A stretch of DNA of 64,000 nucleotides from Sphingomonas mollis (GTDB taxonomy: Bacteria; Pseudomonadota; Alphaproteobacteria; Sphingomonadales; Sphingomonadaceae): NCBI RefSeq assembly GCF_016427505.1, contig NZ_JAELXS010000001.1:496001-560000 (forward strand). Reading direction: 5' to 3'. Shown piece after piece: positions 8,937 to 17,847 of the stretch (the first letter of the stretch is position 1; every line of letters starts with the position of its first letter). The notes beneath the pieces were generated by a model. The model did no database searches. It was not told the origin of the DNA and saw nothing but the letters and a program-made list of their open reading frames with translations. The translations under genes were made by a program, and so were the position numbers.

Positions 8937-10219
8937 GCGGCGGGGGCCAGGGCGGGGTCGGCCGGGTCGATGTCGGCGAGCATTCCCTGACGCTTGGCGA
9001 CGATCGTAGGGATCAGCGCCTGTCCCGCCACGTTCACCGCGGTGCGACCCATGTCGAGGATCGGATCGATCGCCAGCAACAACCCTGCACCCTCCAGCGG
9101 CAATCCAAGCGTCGATAGCGTCAGCGTCAGCATGACCAGAGCGCCGGTCAGACCAGCCGTCGCGGCAGAACCGATCACCGACACGATGACGATGAGCAGG
9201 AAATCCGACGCATGGAGCGCGATGCCATAATATTGCGCCACGAACAGCGCGGCGATGGCCGGATAGATGGCGGCGCATCCATCCATCTTGGTCGTCGCAG
9301 CAAAGGGGACGGCGAAGGCGGCATAGCTTTTCGGCACGCCGATCCGCTCGACGGCGGCTTCGGTGACGGGCAGCGTGGCGATCGACGATCGCGAGACGAA
9401 ACCCAGCTGGATCGCGGGCCATGCCGCCGCGAAGAAGCCGCGTACCGACAGGCCGTTCAGCTTCAGCAGCGTCGGATAGACGACCAGCAGGACCAGTCCC
9501 AGTCCGATATAGACGGCCCCGGCAAAGGCGCCCAGTGCCGACAACGACTGCCAGCCATATTGAACGACCGCGTGGCCGAGCAGACCAGCCGTGCCGATCG
9601 GCGTCAGCCGCACGACCCACCGCAATATCTGTCGAAAGATCGCCAATGCCGAGGCGTTGAAGGTCAGGAATGCCTCGCCCGCGCCACCGATGCGCACCGC
9701 AGCCACGCCCAGCGCGATCGCGACGACGATGATCTGGAGGATGTTGAACGACAGCGTCGTGCTGGCCGTGCCCTCAGTAATCCTGGTCGATGCGGCCAGA
9801 CCCAGCATGTTCGACGGCACCAGCCCGCGCAGGAAGTCGAGCCACGATCCCGTCGTCGCGGGCCGCACCGCCGCCGCGACATCGACGCCGGTCTGCACGC
9901 CGGGCTGGATCAGCACGCCGAGCGCCAGACCGATGCTGACCGCAATCAACGCGGTGATCGCGAACCAGATCAGCGTGCTGCCGACCAGTCGTGCCGCATT
10001 GCCGACATCGCGCAGCGCCGCGATCGAGGCGACGATGGCTGTGAAGACCAGCGGCACGACCAGCGCCCTGAGCAACTGAACGAATGTCTCGCCGACGATC
10101 CTCAACGTCTCCGCCAGGGCGCTCGTCTCGCCGAGCGAGCGCGCCCAGAAGCCGAGGATCAGGCCGATGGCCATGCCCAGGAACACCTGGGCGCTGAACG
10201 AGATACGGGTCATGCTCAC
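8933..10219 (-). CDS. DAACS-family dicarboxylate/amino acid:cation symporter with altered sodium-site motifs
   Basis: A 428-residue polytopic inner-membrane protein of the glutamate/DctA transporter (SDF) family. Visible landmarks are the N-terminal segment VFLGMAIGLILGFWA, the serine-rich hairpin LGFVSRSSIATLPVT, the TM7 motif in the form TKMDGCAA instead of NMDGT, and the TM8 motif LDMGRTAVNVAGQ instead of DRxRTxxNVxGD. Asp and Arg that contact substrate (DMGRT) are kept, while the Asn of NMDGT and the last Asp of NVxGD, both sodium ligands in GltPh, are Lys and Gln. The start is GTG at 10219; an ATG lies two codons in. It overlaps the heme oxygenase gene by 4 nt. Confidence 0.85.
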   Translation of the reverse strand: MSMTRISFSAQVFLGMAIGLILGFWARSLGETSALAETLRIVGETFVQLLRALVVPLVFTAIVASIAALRDVGNAARLVGSTLIWFAITALIAVSIGLALGVLIQPGVQTGVDVAAAVRPATTGSWLDFLRGLVPSNMLGLAASTRITEGTASTTLSFNILQIIVVAIALGVAAVRIGGAGEAFLTFNASALAIFRQILRWVVRLTPIGTAGLLGHAVVQYGWQSLSALGAFAGAVYIGLGLVLLVVYPTLLKLNGLSVRGFFAAAWPAIQLGFVSRSSIATLPVTEAAVERIGVPKSYAAFAVPFAATTKMDGCAAIYPAIAALFVAQYYGIALHASDFLLIVIVSVIGSAATAGLTGALVMLTLTLSTLGLPLEGAGLLLAIDPILDMGRTAVNVAGQALIPTIVAKRQGMLADIDPADPALAPAA

Positions 10220-10386
10220 GGACGTGGCGTAGCGACCGCCATTTTCCCAGCAAAGATTATTATGGGTCGGGATAGCACCGTGTCGATCACGCCGATGCTG
10301 CCCGTACGCAGCGATTTGCCATCCCTGCCCATCAATCGCTTGTCGGGGCTATCGATTGGCCCGCAAACGCGGCATTCGTCGGGCCT

Positions 10387-10848
10387 ATGATCCTTTTGCA
10401 TATCATGTGGCCGACCTTCGCGATGGTCGCGCTGATCTTTACGACCTGGTCGACGATGCTCGTCCAGCGGCTGGGCCATCTGAAGCGGACGCCGCCATCC
10501 GCGGATGATTTCGCGACCGCCAGCGCGACCAATCGGTATTTCGACGGCGTCGATACCGCGGCGAACAACCTGCGCAATCTGTTCGAGATGCCGGTGCTGT
10601 TCTTCGCGATCGTCCCGTTGCTGATGGGCACGCGGCAGGCGGGCATCGCGCAGGTGCTGCTGGCGTGGATATTCGTCCTGCTGCGGGCGGCGCATAGCCG
10701 GGTACATATCGGCAAGGGTTCGCTTCAGGCCCGGTTCCGGCTCTATTTCGCGTCCGCCATCATCCTGTCGGCGATGTGGATCGGTTTCTTCGTCGATTTC
10801 ATCCGGGCCGCCGCGGCGTATAGTCACGCCACAGGGATGACCTTCTGA
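10387..10848 (+). CDS. MAPEG family membrane protein
   Basis: A 153-residue protein with four predicted membrane segments. The sequence ANNLRNLFEMPVLFF followed by LRAAHSRVHIGKGS is the MAPEG (membrane-associated eicosanoid/glutathione metabolism) signature, E-x-x-x-N/R-N-x-E-x-P and H-x-x-x-H pattern. Family members include microsomal glutathione S-transferases; bacterial members are mostly uncharacterised, so substrate is unknown. It is transcribed alone, divergent from the symporter (167-nt gap) and convergent with the GGDEF/EAL gene (14-nt gap). Confidence 0.85.
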   Translation: MILLHIMWPTFAMVALIFTTWSTMLVQRLGHLKRTPPSADDFATASATNRYFDGVDTAANNLRNLFEMPVLFFAIVPLLMGTRQAGIAQVLLAWIFVLLRAAHSRVHIGKGSLQARFRLYFASAIILSAMWIGFFVDFIRAAAAYSHATGMTF

Positions 10849-10862
10849 ACCCAGAAAAGCGA

Positions 10863-13214
10863 TCAGGCCGCGCGGGAATCGTATCGTTTCTGCACCAGCG
10901 CGCGTGCTTCCGCGACCGGTAGCGGCCTGCTGAAATAATATCCCTGAACCTTGGTGCAGCCGAAACCCTGTACCATGCGGTGCTCCGCCTCGGTTTCGAC
11001 GCCCTCTGCGGTCGTCGCCATGCCGAGGCTGTCGGCCAGAGCCACCACGGCGCGGATGATCGCCACCGCCTCGCGCTCGCCGCGCGATGCGTTCTGCACG
11101 AAGCTGCGATCGATCTTGATCGTCGAAAATCGGGTCCGCGACAGATAGCCGAGCGACGAATAGCCCGTGCCGAAATCGTCGAGCGACAATCGCACCCCCA
11201 GATCGAGCACCCGCTCCAGCACCTTGGTGGCACCAAGCCCCTCGTGCATGAACACGCTCTCGGTGACTTCCAGCTCCAGCCGCTCCGGCGACAGGCCGGA
11301 ATTGGCCAGCGCCGACGCCACCGTGGTCACGAAATGCGGGTTCTGCAGCTGATCGGGCGACACGTTGACCGCGACCCGGACATGGCCCGGCCACCGTGCC
11401 GCTTCCAGGCAGGCGGTGCGCAACACCCACGCGCCGATCGGTGCGATCAGCCGCGCCTCCTCGGCCAAGGGTATGAACTTCACCGGCGATACCGCACCGA
11501 ATTCGGTGCTCTGCCAACGTAGCAAGGCCTCGAAACCGCCCAGATTGCCCGTCTCTGCATCGACCACCGGTTGGTAGGCGATGTGCATCTCGCCCTTTTC
11601 CAATGCCTGGCGCAGCGCCATTTCCAGCAACCGCCGCTCCTCGGCCTGCGCATGCAACTGCGGCTCATAGGCATGGACGACGCCACCACCCGCATCCTTG
11701 GACCGATAGAGCGCCAGATCGGCCGATCGGATCAAGGTCTCGGCATCCTCGCCATCGCGCGGCCCGATCGCGATGCCGATCGAGGCGCCGATATAGAAGG
11801 TCTGCTGATCGACCTCATAGGGCCGCGACAGGGTGTCGATGATCCGTTGCGCGCTATGGAGCAAGGCGTCCTCGTCCTTGACGTCCGGCACCACCACCGC
11901 GAACTCGTCACCGCCCAACCGGCCGCACAGCGTGCCGCTCTCCATCATCTGGGCGAGACGTTCGGACACCCGGCTCAATACGCGGTCGCCGATCTGATGG
12001 CCCAGCGTGTCGTTGACCGCCTTGAACCGATCGAGATCGATCATCATAAAGGCGCAGCGACCGCCCCATTTTTCCGCCTCGGCCATCGCCCGGCCCAGCG
12101 TCTCGTTGATGAGCAACCGGTTCGGCAGGCCGGTCAGCGCGTCGTACCGCGCCATGCGGTTGATCTTGTCCGCCGAGGCCCGCTGTTCTGTGATGTCGGA
12201 GCCCACGCCGCGAAACCCCGCAAAGCCACCGCGCTCGTCATGGCGTGGCGCGGCGGCCAGTTCCCACCAGCGTTCCTCACCCCCGACGTACACCGGCAAC
12301 CGCAGGTCGCGAAAACCCTCCCGTCCGTTCAGCCGGCCAGCCAGTTCGTGCAGGCCGGCGGCGAATTGCCCGCTATCCCAGTTCGGTCCCGCCAGCACCT
12401 GCAACAGGGGCATGCCGTTGATCGTGATCGGATCGAGGCCGCAGGCGACCGCGAATCGAGGGCTGGCCTTCACCACCCGCCGGCCCTTGTCGGTTTCCCA
12501 CAGCCAGTCGGCGCCGGCTTCCTCGAACTCGCGCAGCAACAGGCTGACCGTCTCGTCCCGTTCGCCCAGTGCGATCTCGGCCGCCCGCAACGCCACCAAT
12601 CCCCGCGCCCGACTGATGCAGATGGCGACCAGCAGGATGCAGAAGACCGAAAATCCTGCCGACGCCGCGAAATTATGTTCGAACGCCAGCCTGCCGATCA
12701 GCGCAAGCCCCAGCACCAGCAGAAAACCCAACGTGGCCAATACCAGTGGCGCCATCGTGAAGGCGGCGGCGGTCATCATGATGGCCATGACGATGCCCAG
12801 ACCGGCAGCCACCCCCGGTGCGGTCTGCGGGCAGAAGACGATCGGCACGACCGACCAGATGAAACCGAGCGCCAGCCCTTCCAGCCCCGTGTTGCGGACG
12901 TCGGCGAGGCTCGCATAGCCGTTCTGGCGGTGTCTGGTGGAATGGCGGCGATGCGCGACGACGCCCGCGATCGTTAGCGTGACGGCCGCCCACAGACCCA
13001 GCTGCCATGCCGCGATCCAGGGGCGCAGCAGCCACAGGGTGGCGATGGCACCGGTGATGTTCGCCGCCAGCATGAACAGCGCAAGCCGGCGTCCCGCAAA
13101 CAGCTGGGTCGCGCGGATCCTGCCCCATTCGGCCGTCCCCGCACGCTCGCGCAGCGCCAGCAGATCGCTGATGCCGGCCGGCGGGGGTGTCACGGGGGCG
13201 TCGTCGTCGTTCAC
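10863..13214 (-). CDS. Membrane GGDEF-EAL cyclic-di-GMP protein with PAS domain
   Basis: A 783-residue protein. The N-terminal ~210 residues hold about five to six hydrophobic helices (MASE-like sensor), then a PAS domain (about 230-345, ending VGSDITEQ), a GGDEF domain with RLGGDEFAVV (434-438), and an EAL domain with FEALLRW (about 561), DDFGTGYSSL and AEGVETEAE. Both active-site motifs look intact, so it could make or degrade cyclic di-GMP; no RxxD inhibitory site is seen five residues before GGDEF. Bifunctional proteins of this architecture usually act mainly as phosphodiesterases with GTP-activated EAL, but this is inference. Transcribed alone. Confidence 0.92.
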   Translation of the reverse strand: MNDDDAPVTPPPAGISDLLALRERAGTAEWGRIRATQLFAGRRLALFMLAANITGAIATLWLLRPWIAAWQLGLWAAVTLTIAGVVAHRRHSTRHRQNGYASLADVRNTGLEGLALGFIWSVVPIVFCPQTAPGVAAGLGIVMAIMMTAAAFTMAPLVLATLGFLLVLGLALIGRLAFEHNFAASAGFSVFCILLVAICISRARGLVALRAAEIALGERDETVSLLLREFEEAGADWLWETDKGRRVVKASPRFAVACGLDPITINGMPLLQVLAGPNWDSGQFAAGLHELAGRLNGREGFRDLRLPVYVGGEERWWELAAAPRHDERGGFAGFRGVGSDITEQRASADKINRMARYDALTGLPNRLLINETLGRAMAEAEKWGGRCAFMMIDLDRFKAVNDTLGHQIGDRVLSRVSERLAQMMESGTLCGRLGGDEFAVVVPDVKDEDALLHSAQRIIDTLSRPYEVDQQTFYIGASIGIAIGPRDGEDAETLIRSADLALYRSKDAGGGVVHAYEPQLHAQAEERRLLEMALRQALEKGEMHIAYQPVVDAETGNLGGFEALLRWQSTEFGAVSPVKFIPLAEEARLIAPIGAWVLRTACLEAARWPGHVRVAVNVSPDQLQNPHFVTTVASALANSGLSPERLELEVTESVFMHEGLGATKVLERVLDLGVRLSLDDFGTGYSSLGYLSRTRFSTIKIDRSFVQNASRGEREAVAIIRAVVALADSLGMATTAEGVETEAEHRMVQGFGCTKVQGYYFSRPLPVAEARALVQKRYDSRAA

Positions 13215-13289
13215 CCCCCGGATTATAATGCCAGATAGTTAGCAGCAGGTTTCCGTGGTGCCGCAATATCGGTGGGGGCGGTCGAACGA

Positions 13290-15038
13290 TCAGGCGGCGA
13301 TATCGTAAGGCTTGATCTCGCCCGCCAGATACAGGTTGCGCGCCTTCGCCCGGGACAGCTTGCCCGACGAGGTACGGGGCAGCGTGCGCGGCGGGATCAA
13401 TTCGATCACGCAGTTCATGCCCGTCACCGACCGCACCCGCTCGCGAATCGCATCACGCAGACGCGTGCGCTCGCCATCGTCGGAACTGCGGCACTGGACG
13501 AGTACGGCGGGCGTCTCTTCGCCACCGGGGGTCGTGATCGCAAAGGCGGCTATGTCACCGGCCTTGAAGCCCGGCAGCTGTTCCACCGCCCATTCGATAT
13601 CCTGCGGCCAGTGATTGCGGCCGTTGACGATGATCATGTCCTTCGCGCGGCCTACAATGTAAATATAGCCGTCCGACATGTATCCCATGTCGCCGGTATC
13701 CAGCCAGCCATCGACAAGACAGGCGTCGGTCGCCGCCTGATCGCGGAAATAACCAACCATGACCGATGGGCCACGGCACCAGACCTTGCCGATCGCCCGT
13801 TCGGGCAGTGGCGTGCCGTTTTCCTCACGGATCGCGACCTCCATGTCACGCACGGGCTTGCCGCAGTTCACGATCGCGCGGAAACGCTGCGGCCGGTCGT
13901 CATTGGCATGCGCGCCCGACAACTCGGTCTCCTCGACCAGTTCGACGCGGATGCCCTCGCCCGGCGGCATGATCGACACCGCCAGCGTCGCCTCGGCCAG
14001 GCCATAGGACGGCAGGAAGGCACCCGCCTGAAATCCGGCATCGGCGAATGCATCGACGAAGCTCTGCATCACATCCGGGCGAATCATGTCGGCGCCATTG
14101 CCCGCCACCCGCCAGCGCGACAGGTCGAACCGGTCGGACGCCTTGGTCAGCGACGAGATGCGCCGCGCGCAGATGTCGTACCCGAAGGTCGGCGAATAGG
14201 AGAGGGTGGTACCCCCGTTACGGCTGATGAGGTCAAGCCACGCCAGCGGCCGTCGCGCGAAGTCCTCGGTCTTCAGATAATCGGTGGATACCTGATTGGC
14301 GACCGGCGACAGGAAGCAACCGACCAGACCCATGTCATGATACCATGGCAGCCACGATACGCAGCGGTCACTGGCCTGCACCTTCATCCCATGGCTGTGC
14401 GCGGCAAGATTGTTGAGCAGCGCCCGGTGAGTGATGGCGACGCCGTGCGGAAAGCGGGTCGAGCCACTGGAATATTGCAGATACGCGACCTGATCGCCGT
14501 CCGCCTGCGGCAGATCGACCGCCGGTGCCTCACGCTCGGCAAAGCTGGCCCAGTCGATACCCGCCACGCCCGCCTGAACCGCGGCGTCACCGGCCAGCGA
14601 CGCCAGCTCCGGGGGATAGATCAACATGCTGGGATCGCAACTGGCCAGCTGCACACGCAACTGGTCGATGTACGAATCGCGTCCGCCGAACGAGGTCGGC
14701 AGCGGCAACGGCACCGGCCATGCCCCGGCATAGACCACGCCGAAGAACAACGCCGCGAACTGCGCCGATGTTTCGGCGACCAGCGCGATCCGATCCTCCG
14801 GCTTGATCCCGGCGGCGACCAGCCGCCGTGCCATGGCCAGCGCGTCGTCGCGCAGCGCGGCATAGGCGTAAGGCTGCGTCAGCGTGCCGCGGGCATCGTG
14901 GAAATTCAGCCCGCGCGATCCTTGCGCGGCGTAATCCAGTGCGTCACCCAGCGTCTCGAAATCGGCGAAACGGCGGGGAAGCTCGTCCTGGGTCGGCGTC
15001 GCGATCGGCGCGGCCTGGGATTGAGTTTCGGTCGTCAT
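13290..15038 (-). CDS. Fatty acyl-AMP ligase (FAAL, FadD32-like)
   Basis: A 582-residue adenylate-forming enzyme. It has the P-loop YLQYSSGSTRFPHG, the FAAL-type WLPWYHDMGLVG, the segment FARRPLAWLDLIS typical of FAALs rather than acyl-CoA ligases, the A5 motif YGLAEATLAVS, DTGDMGYM and GRAKDMIIVNGRNHWPQDIE. FAALs activate long fatty acids as acyl-adenylates for transfer to a carrier protein, usually for lipopeptide or polyketide-like lipids; no carrier protein or PKS/NRPS gene is in the window. The ATG at 15038 is preceded two codons upstream by a GTG (15044) with a better-spaced AAGGA, so the start is uncertain by two residues. Divergent from recX. Confidence 0.88.
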   Translation of the reverse strand: MTTETQSQAAPIATPTQDELPRRFADFETLGDALDYAAQGSRGLNFHDARGTLTQPYAYAALRDDALAMARRLVAAGIKPEDRIALVAETSAQFAALFFGVVYAGAWPVPLPLPTSFGGRDSYIDQLRVQLASCDPSMLIYPPELASLAGDAAVQAGVAGIDWASFAEREAPAVDLPQADGDQVAYLQYSSGSTRFPHGVAITHRALLNNLAAHSHGMKVQASDRCVSWLPWYHDMGLVGCFLSPVANQVSTDYLKTEDFARRPLAWLDLISRNGGTTLSYSPTFGYDICARRISSLTKASDRFDLSRWRVAGNGADMIRPDVMQSFVDAFADAGFQAGAFLPSYGLAEATLAVSIMPPGEGIRVELVEETELSGAHANDDRPQRFRAIVNCGKPVRDMEVAIREENGTPLPERAIGKVWCRGPSVMVGYFRDQAATDACLVDGWLDTGDMGYMSDGYIYIVGRAKDMIIVNGRNHWPQDIEWAVEQLPGFKAGDIAAFAITTPGGEETPAVLVQCRSSDDGERTRLRDAIRERVRSVTGMNCVIELIPPRTLPRTSSGKLSRAKARNLYLAGEIKPYDIAA

Positions 15039-15114
15039 CGTCACAAGTGATCCTTCGGAGCTGCGCAGGTGCGCCGATTGTCTCTTCCTTAGGCAGTGTG
15101 GCACAATAAAGGCG

Positions 15115-15687
15115 ATGACAGGACCAACCCGAACCGCACGGACGATACCGCCGCTCGATTCGGCCGCGCTGGAACGGCTGGCGCTGCGCTATGTCGAGCG
15201 GTTCGCGACCACGCGCGGCAAGCTGGCCGACTATCTTCGCCGCAAGATCCGGGAGCGGGGATGGGATGGTCCCGCCGCCGATCCGCAGGAGTTGGCGGAG
15301 CGGATGGTGACGCTGGGCTATGTCGACGACCGTGCGTTTGCAGAGGCACGGGCCGTATCGCTCACCCGGCGGGGTCTGGGGGCGGGACGAGTGACCGCGG
15401 CACTGCGTCAGGCCCGTGTCGGCGAGGCCGATGCGGCGGCCGTCCGTCCCGTAATGATACGATCTACAATCGACAGCGCGCTGACGATGGCGCGGAAGCG
15501 ACGCTTCGGCCCCTTTGCCCTGACGGTCGCGGATCGCCCCCTGCAGGAGAAGCAGATAGCGGCGATGGTGCGGGCGGGGCACTCGTTCGGTCTGTCGCGA
15601 CGTATCGTCACGACGGCGCCGGACGCCGTGGTCGATTTCGACGGCGTCATGCCGACTGAATATTGCGAGATCGATGAACCATGCTAG
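15115..15687 (+). CDS. recX: RecX family regulatory protein
   Basis: A 190-residue, Arg-rich helical protein. The pattern [29 protein letters not shown] followed by [21 protein letters not shown] is the RecX three-helix repeat signature (L-x-x-L-G-Y-x-D-D-x-x-F-A). RecX binds RecA filaments and limits recombination. The third repeat region is less clear, and the C-terminal tail (after about residue 150) is not typical of the E. coli protein. No recA is in the window. It starts 76 nt from the divergent FAAL gene and is followed 23 nt later by the cold-shock gene. Confidence 0.83.
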   Translation: MTGPTRTARTIPPLDSAALERLALRYVERFATTRGKLADYLRRKIRERGWDGPAADPQELAERMVTLGYVDDRAFAEARAVSLTRRGLGAGRVTAALRQARVGEADAAAVRPVMIRSTIDSALTMARKRRFGPFALTVADRPLQEKQIAAMVRAGHSFGLSRRIVTTAPDAVVDFDGVMPTEYCEIDEPC

Positions 15688-15710
15688 CAGGGGCCGATCA
15701 GGGGTTAGGT

Positions 15711-16274
15711 ATGCCGTCGGAAACGCATGTGGCGCACACCGACGACGGTGCGGCGCCGGATGCCGTGCCGGTCGGAGGTGTAATCAAATGGTTCGACGTG
15801 ACCCGCGGCTTCGGCTTCGCGGTCGCGGACGATGCCACGATGGGCGATATCCTCGTCCATTTCAGCGTGCTGCAACCGCATGGACGGCGAAGCCTGCCCG
15901 AAGGCGCGCGGATCGAGACGATGTCGGTCGAACGGGGCCGTGGTTTCCAGGCGCGTGAAATCCTGACGATCGACCTGTCCGGTGCCGTCGAGGAAGCGCC
16001 ACCACCACGCGCGCGCGATCTGAAGGACCGGATCGATCCGGTCACGCTGATCGACACGGCGGGGCCGTTCGAACCCGCCAGCGTCAAATGGTTCAATCGT
16101 CTGAAGGGCTATGGCTTTCTGGTCCGCGACAGCGATGGCAGCGATGTCTTCGTCCATATGGAAACGTTGCGGCGCGGCGGCATCGCCGAGGTCGAACCCG
16201 AACAGCGGCTGCGCGCGCGGATCGTGTCTGGTCGAAAAGGGCCACTGGCGGTCGTGGTCGAGGCCAGCGAATGA
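15711..16274 (+). CDS. Tandem cold-shock domain protein
   Basis: A 187-residue protein with two CSDs. The first (about 15-85) starts [18 protein letters not shown] and has DILVHFSVL; the second (about 118-187) starts [16 protein letters not shown] with DVFVHMETL. Each carries an RNP-1-like K-G-F/Y-G-F and RNP-2-like V-F-V-H motif for single-stranded nucleic-acid binding, with a charged linker between them. The double-CSD form is common in alphaproteobacteria. The ATG at 15711 follows AGGGG by 6 nt; an upstream ATG (15681) has no such site. The stop overlaps the ATG of the DUF192 gene. Confidence 0.88.
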   Translation: MPSETHVAHTDDGAAPDAVPVGGVIKWFDVTRGFGFAVADDATMGDILVHFSVLQPHGRRSLPEGARIETMSVERGRGFQAREILTIDLSGAVEEAPPPRARDLKDRIDPVTLIDTAGPFEPASVKWFNRLKGYGFLVRDSDGSDVFVHMETLRRGGIAEVEPEQRLRARIVSGRKGPLAVVVEASE

Positions 16275-16765
16275 AGGCGATTACCGCCGGGCTGTCCGTC
16301 GGCCTGATGCTCGCCGGCTGTGGTGATTCAGGTATGAAAGATGCAGCCACCCGGATCGTCCCGGTCACGATCGTCAGCGGTGGTACCCACCACGTCTTTC
16401 GGGCGGAACTGGCGCAGACCACCGCCGAACAGGCGCGCGGCCTGATGTTCCGCACCGACCTGCCCCCCGATTCGGCCATGCTCTTCGCGCCCTATCCGCC
16501 CGAAGGTGGCCCGGCGCGCGAGGCGAGCTTCTGGATGAAGAACACGCCCAGCGCGCTCGACATCATCTTCATCCGGGCGGACGGCAGCATCGCGCGCATT
16601 GCCGATAACACGATACCCTTTTCCGAAGCGCCCGTCGCATCGGGCGAGCCGATCGCCGCCGTGCTGGAAGTGCCGGGCGGCCGCGCCGCTGAACTGGGTA
16701 TCGGCGAGGGCGATATGGTCCGCTGGCCCGTATCCGCCACGGCAGCCCCCGGACCGGCCAGATGA
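16271..16765 (+). CDS. DUF192 lipoprotein
   Basis: A 164-residue protein with an N-terminal lipoprotein signal, lipobox LAGC (Cys17). The mature part matches DUF192: [23 protein letters not shown], then [21 protein letters not shown] and [15 protein letters not shown]. The family function is not established. The ATG at 16271 overlaps the stop of the cold-shock gene, a linkage (CSD-DUF192-NDUFA12-DUF2155-Aat) I recall as common in alphaproteobacteria. Likely exported and lipid-anchored in the envelope. Confidence 0.88.
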   Translation: MKAITAGLSVGLMLAGCGDSGMKDAATRIVPVTIVSGGTHHVFRAELAQTTAEQARGLMFRTDLPPDSAMLFAPYPPEGGPAREASFWMKNTPSALDIIFIRADGSIARIADNTIPFSEAPVASGEPIAAVLEVPGGRAAELGIGEGDMVRWPVSATAAPGPAR

Positions 16766-16810
16766 AGGTCGTTGTTGATGGGCGGCGATGGGCGCGGTAA
16801 GCGCTGTCGC

Positions 16811-17206
16811 ATGGGTATCCTGACCTCGATCTTCACCTGGTGGAATGGCGCCACCATCGGCACGCGCTTCTATGGCCTGCGGGGCATGACCAGGGTCGGC
16901 GACGACGCACTGGGCAATGTCTATTATCAGGGTGGCGCCGATACGGCGGGCCTGCCCCGTCGCTGGGTCATCTATCTTGGCGCCAACGATGCCAGCCGCG
17001 TACCGCCCGACTGGTTCGCCTGGCTGCACCGTCAGGTCGACGAAGTGCCCGATCGCTCACTGCCGCCCCAGCGCGTGTGGGAGAAGCCGGCGGTTGCGAA
17101 CATGACCGGCACCGCACTCGCCTATCGCCCCGCCGGTGCCATGGAGAAGGGCGGCCATCGCGCCGCCGCGACCGGCGACTACGAAGCCTGGACGCCGGAG
17201 GGATGA
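16811..17206 (+). CDS. NADH:ubiquinone oxidoreductase 17.2 kDa subunit homologue (NDUFA12 family)
   Basis: A 131-residue protein. GTRFYGLRGMTRVGDDALGNVYYQ and RRWVIYLGANDASRVPPDWFAWLH are hallmark blocks of NDUFA12 (B17.2), an accessory subunit of complex I found in mitochondria and alphaproteobacteria. It would sit on the peripheral arm of the NADH dehydrogenase at the inner membrane. The ATG at 16811 begins the family-like MGILTSIFTWWNG; the frame opens earlier at 16772 but that part is not conserved-looking. It overlaps the DUF2155 gene by 4 nt. The nuo operon itself is not in the window. Confidence 0.9.
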   Translation: MGILTSIFTWWNGATIGTRFYGLRGMTRVGDDALGNVYYQGGADTAGLPRRWVIYLGANDASRVPPDWFAWLHRQVDEVPDRSLPPQRVWEKPAVANMTGTALAYRPAGAMEKGGHRAAATGDYEAWTPEG

Positions 17207-17847
17207 TCCGCTGGCTCGCCGCGGCCGTGCTGGTCGTGGCGCTGGGGGTCGGCGGCTGGCTCGGCTACCGCGCGCTGCAAGGACCGACCACGCCGACGAC
17301 CGGCGTCGCGGTGCAACAGGACGTGCCGGAGGGAGCGCCTTCCGATATCGAGACACTCGATACCGGCGCGACGCAGGCGGCGGTCGCGGGTGCCACACCG
17401 ATGGCGGACCGGGTCGCGGTACTGGGCCTGTTGAACAAGCGGAACGGCGAAAGCCGCGAACTGACGGTGAAGCCGGGTCATGCGGTTCGCGTCGGCGATG
17501 TCGTCGTCCGGCTGCGCGCCTGCGACCGGACCGCGCCATGGGAGGTCGATCAGCTGACCGGCGCCTTCGTGCAGCTCAACGTCCGTGGACCCGACCGCGC
17601 GTGGCGTCGCGCCTTTTCCGGCTGGCTGTTCAAGGAGCGACCGGCACTAAACGTCGTCCAGCACCCGGTTTACGACGTGTGGACCAAAAGCTGCACGATG
17701 TCCTTCCCGACGACCGGACCGGATACCGAGACGTTGTCGGTGCCGCCGCGGTCGAGCCGGCCGAAATCGCCCGAGGCCAGCACACCCGCCGCCGATGGCG
17801 AGCCATCCACGACACCGGCCAACGCGTCGGACAACAACCCCATATAA
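17203..17847 (+). CDS. DUF2155 protein with N-terminal membrane anchor
   Basis: A 214-residue protein with a hydrophobic N-terminal helix (about 3-26) and a low-complexity Thr/Pro/Ala linker. The DUF2155 core covers VLGLLNKRNGESRELTVKPG, RLRACDRTAPWE and FSGWLFKERPALNVVQHPVYDVWTKSC, with two Cys likely in a disulfide in the periplasm. Function unknown in the family. The C-terminal ~45 residues are Pro/Ser/Thr-rich and lie antisense to the 3' end of aat; the overlap is 178 nt, including the last conserved DUF2155 residues. Confidence 0.85.
   Translation: MIRWLAAAVLVVALGVGGWLGYRALQGPTTPTTGVAVQQDVPEGAPSDIETLDTGATQAAVAGATPMADRVAVLGLLNKRNGESRELTVKPGHAVRVGDVVVRLRACDRTAPWEVDQLTGAFVQLNVRGPDRAWRRAFSGWLFKERPALNVVQHPVYDVWTKSCTMSFPTTGPDTETLSVPPRSSRPKSPEASTPAADGEPSTTPANASDNNPI

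Noticed and set aside
9212..10390. A 392-codon plus-strand open frame
   Set aside because: Antisense to the DAACS transporter; product is charged and lacks hydrophobic segments or motifs.
11571..12977. A 468-codon plus-strand open frame
   Set aside because: Antisense to the intact GGDEF/EAL gene; product is Gln/Arg/His-rich without family motifs.
13272..15050. A 592-codon plus-strand open frame
   Set aside because: Exactly antisense to the fatty acyl-AMP ligase, which has all adenylation motifs; no recognisable domain in the shadow.
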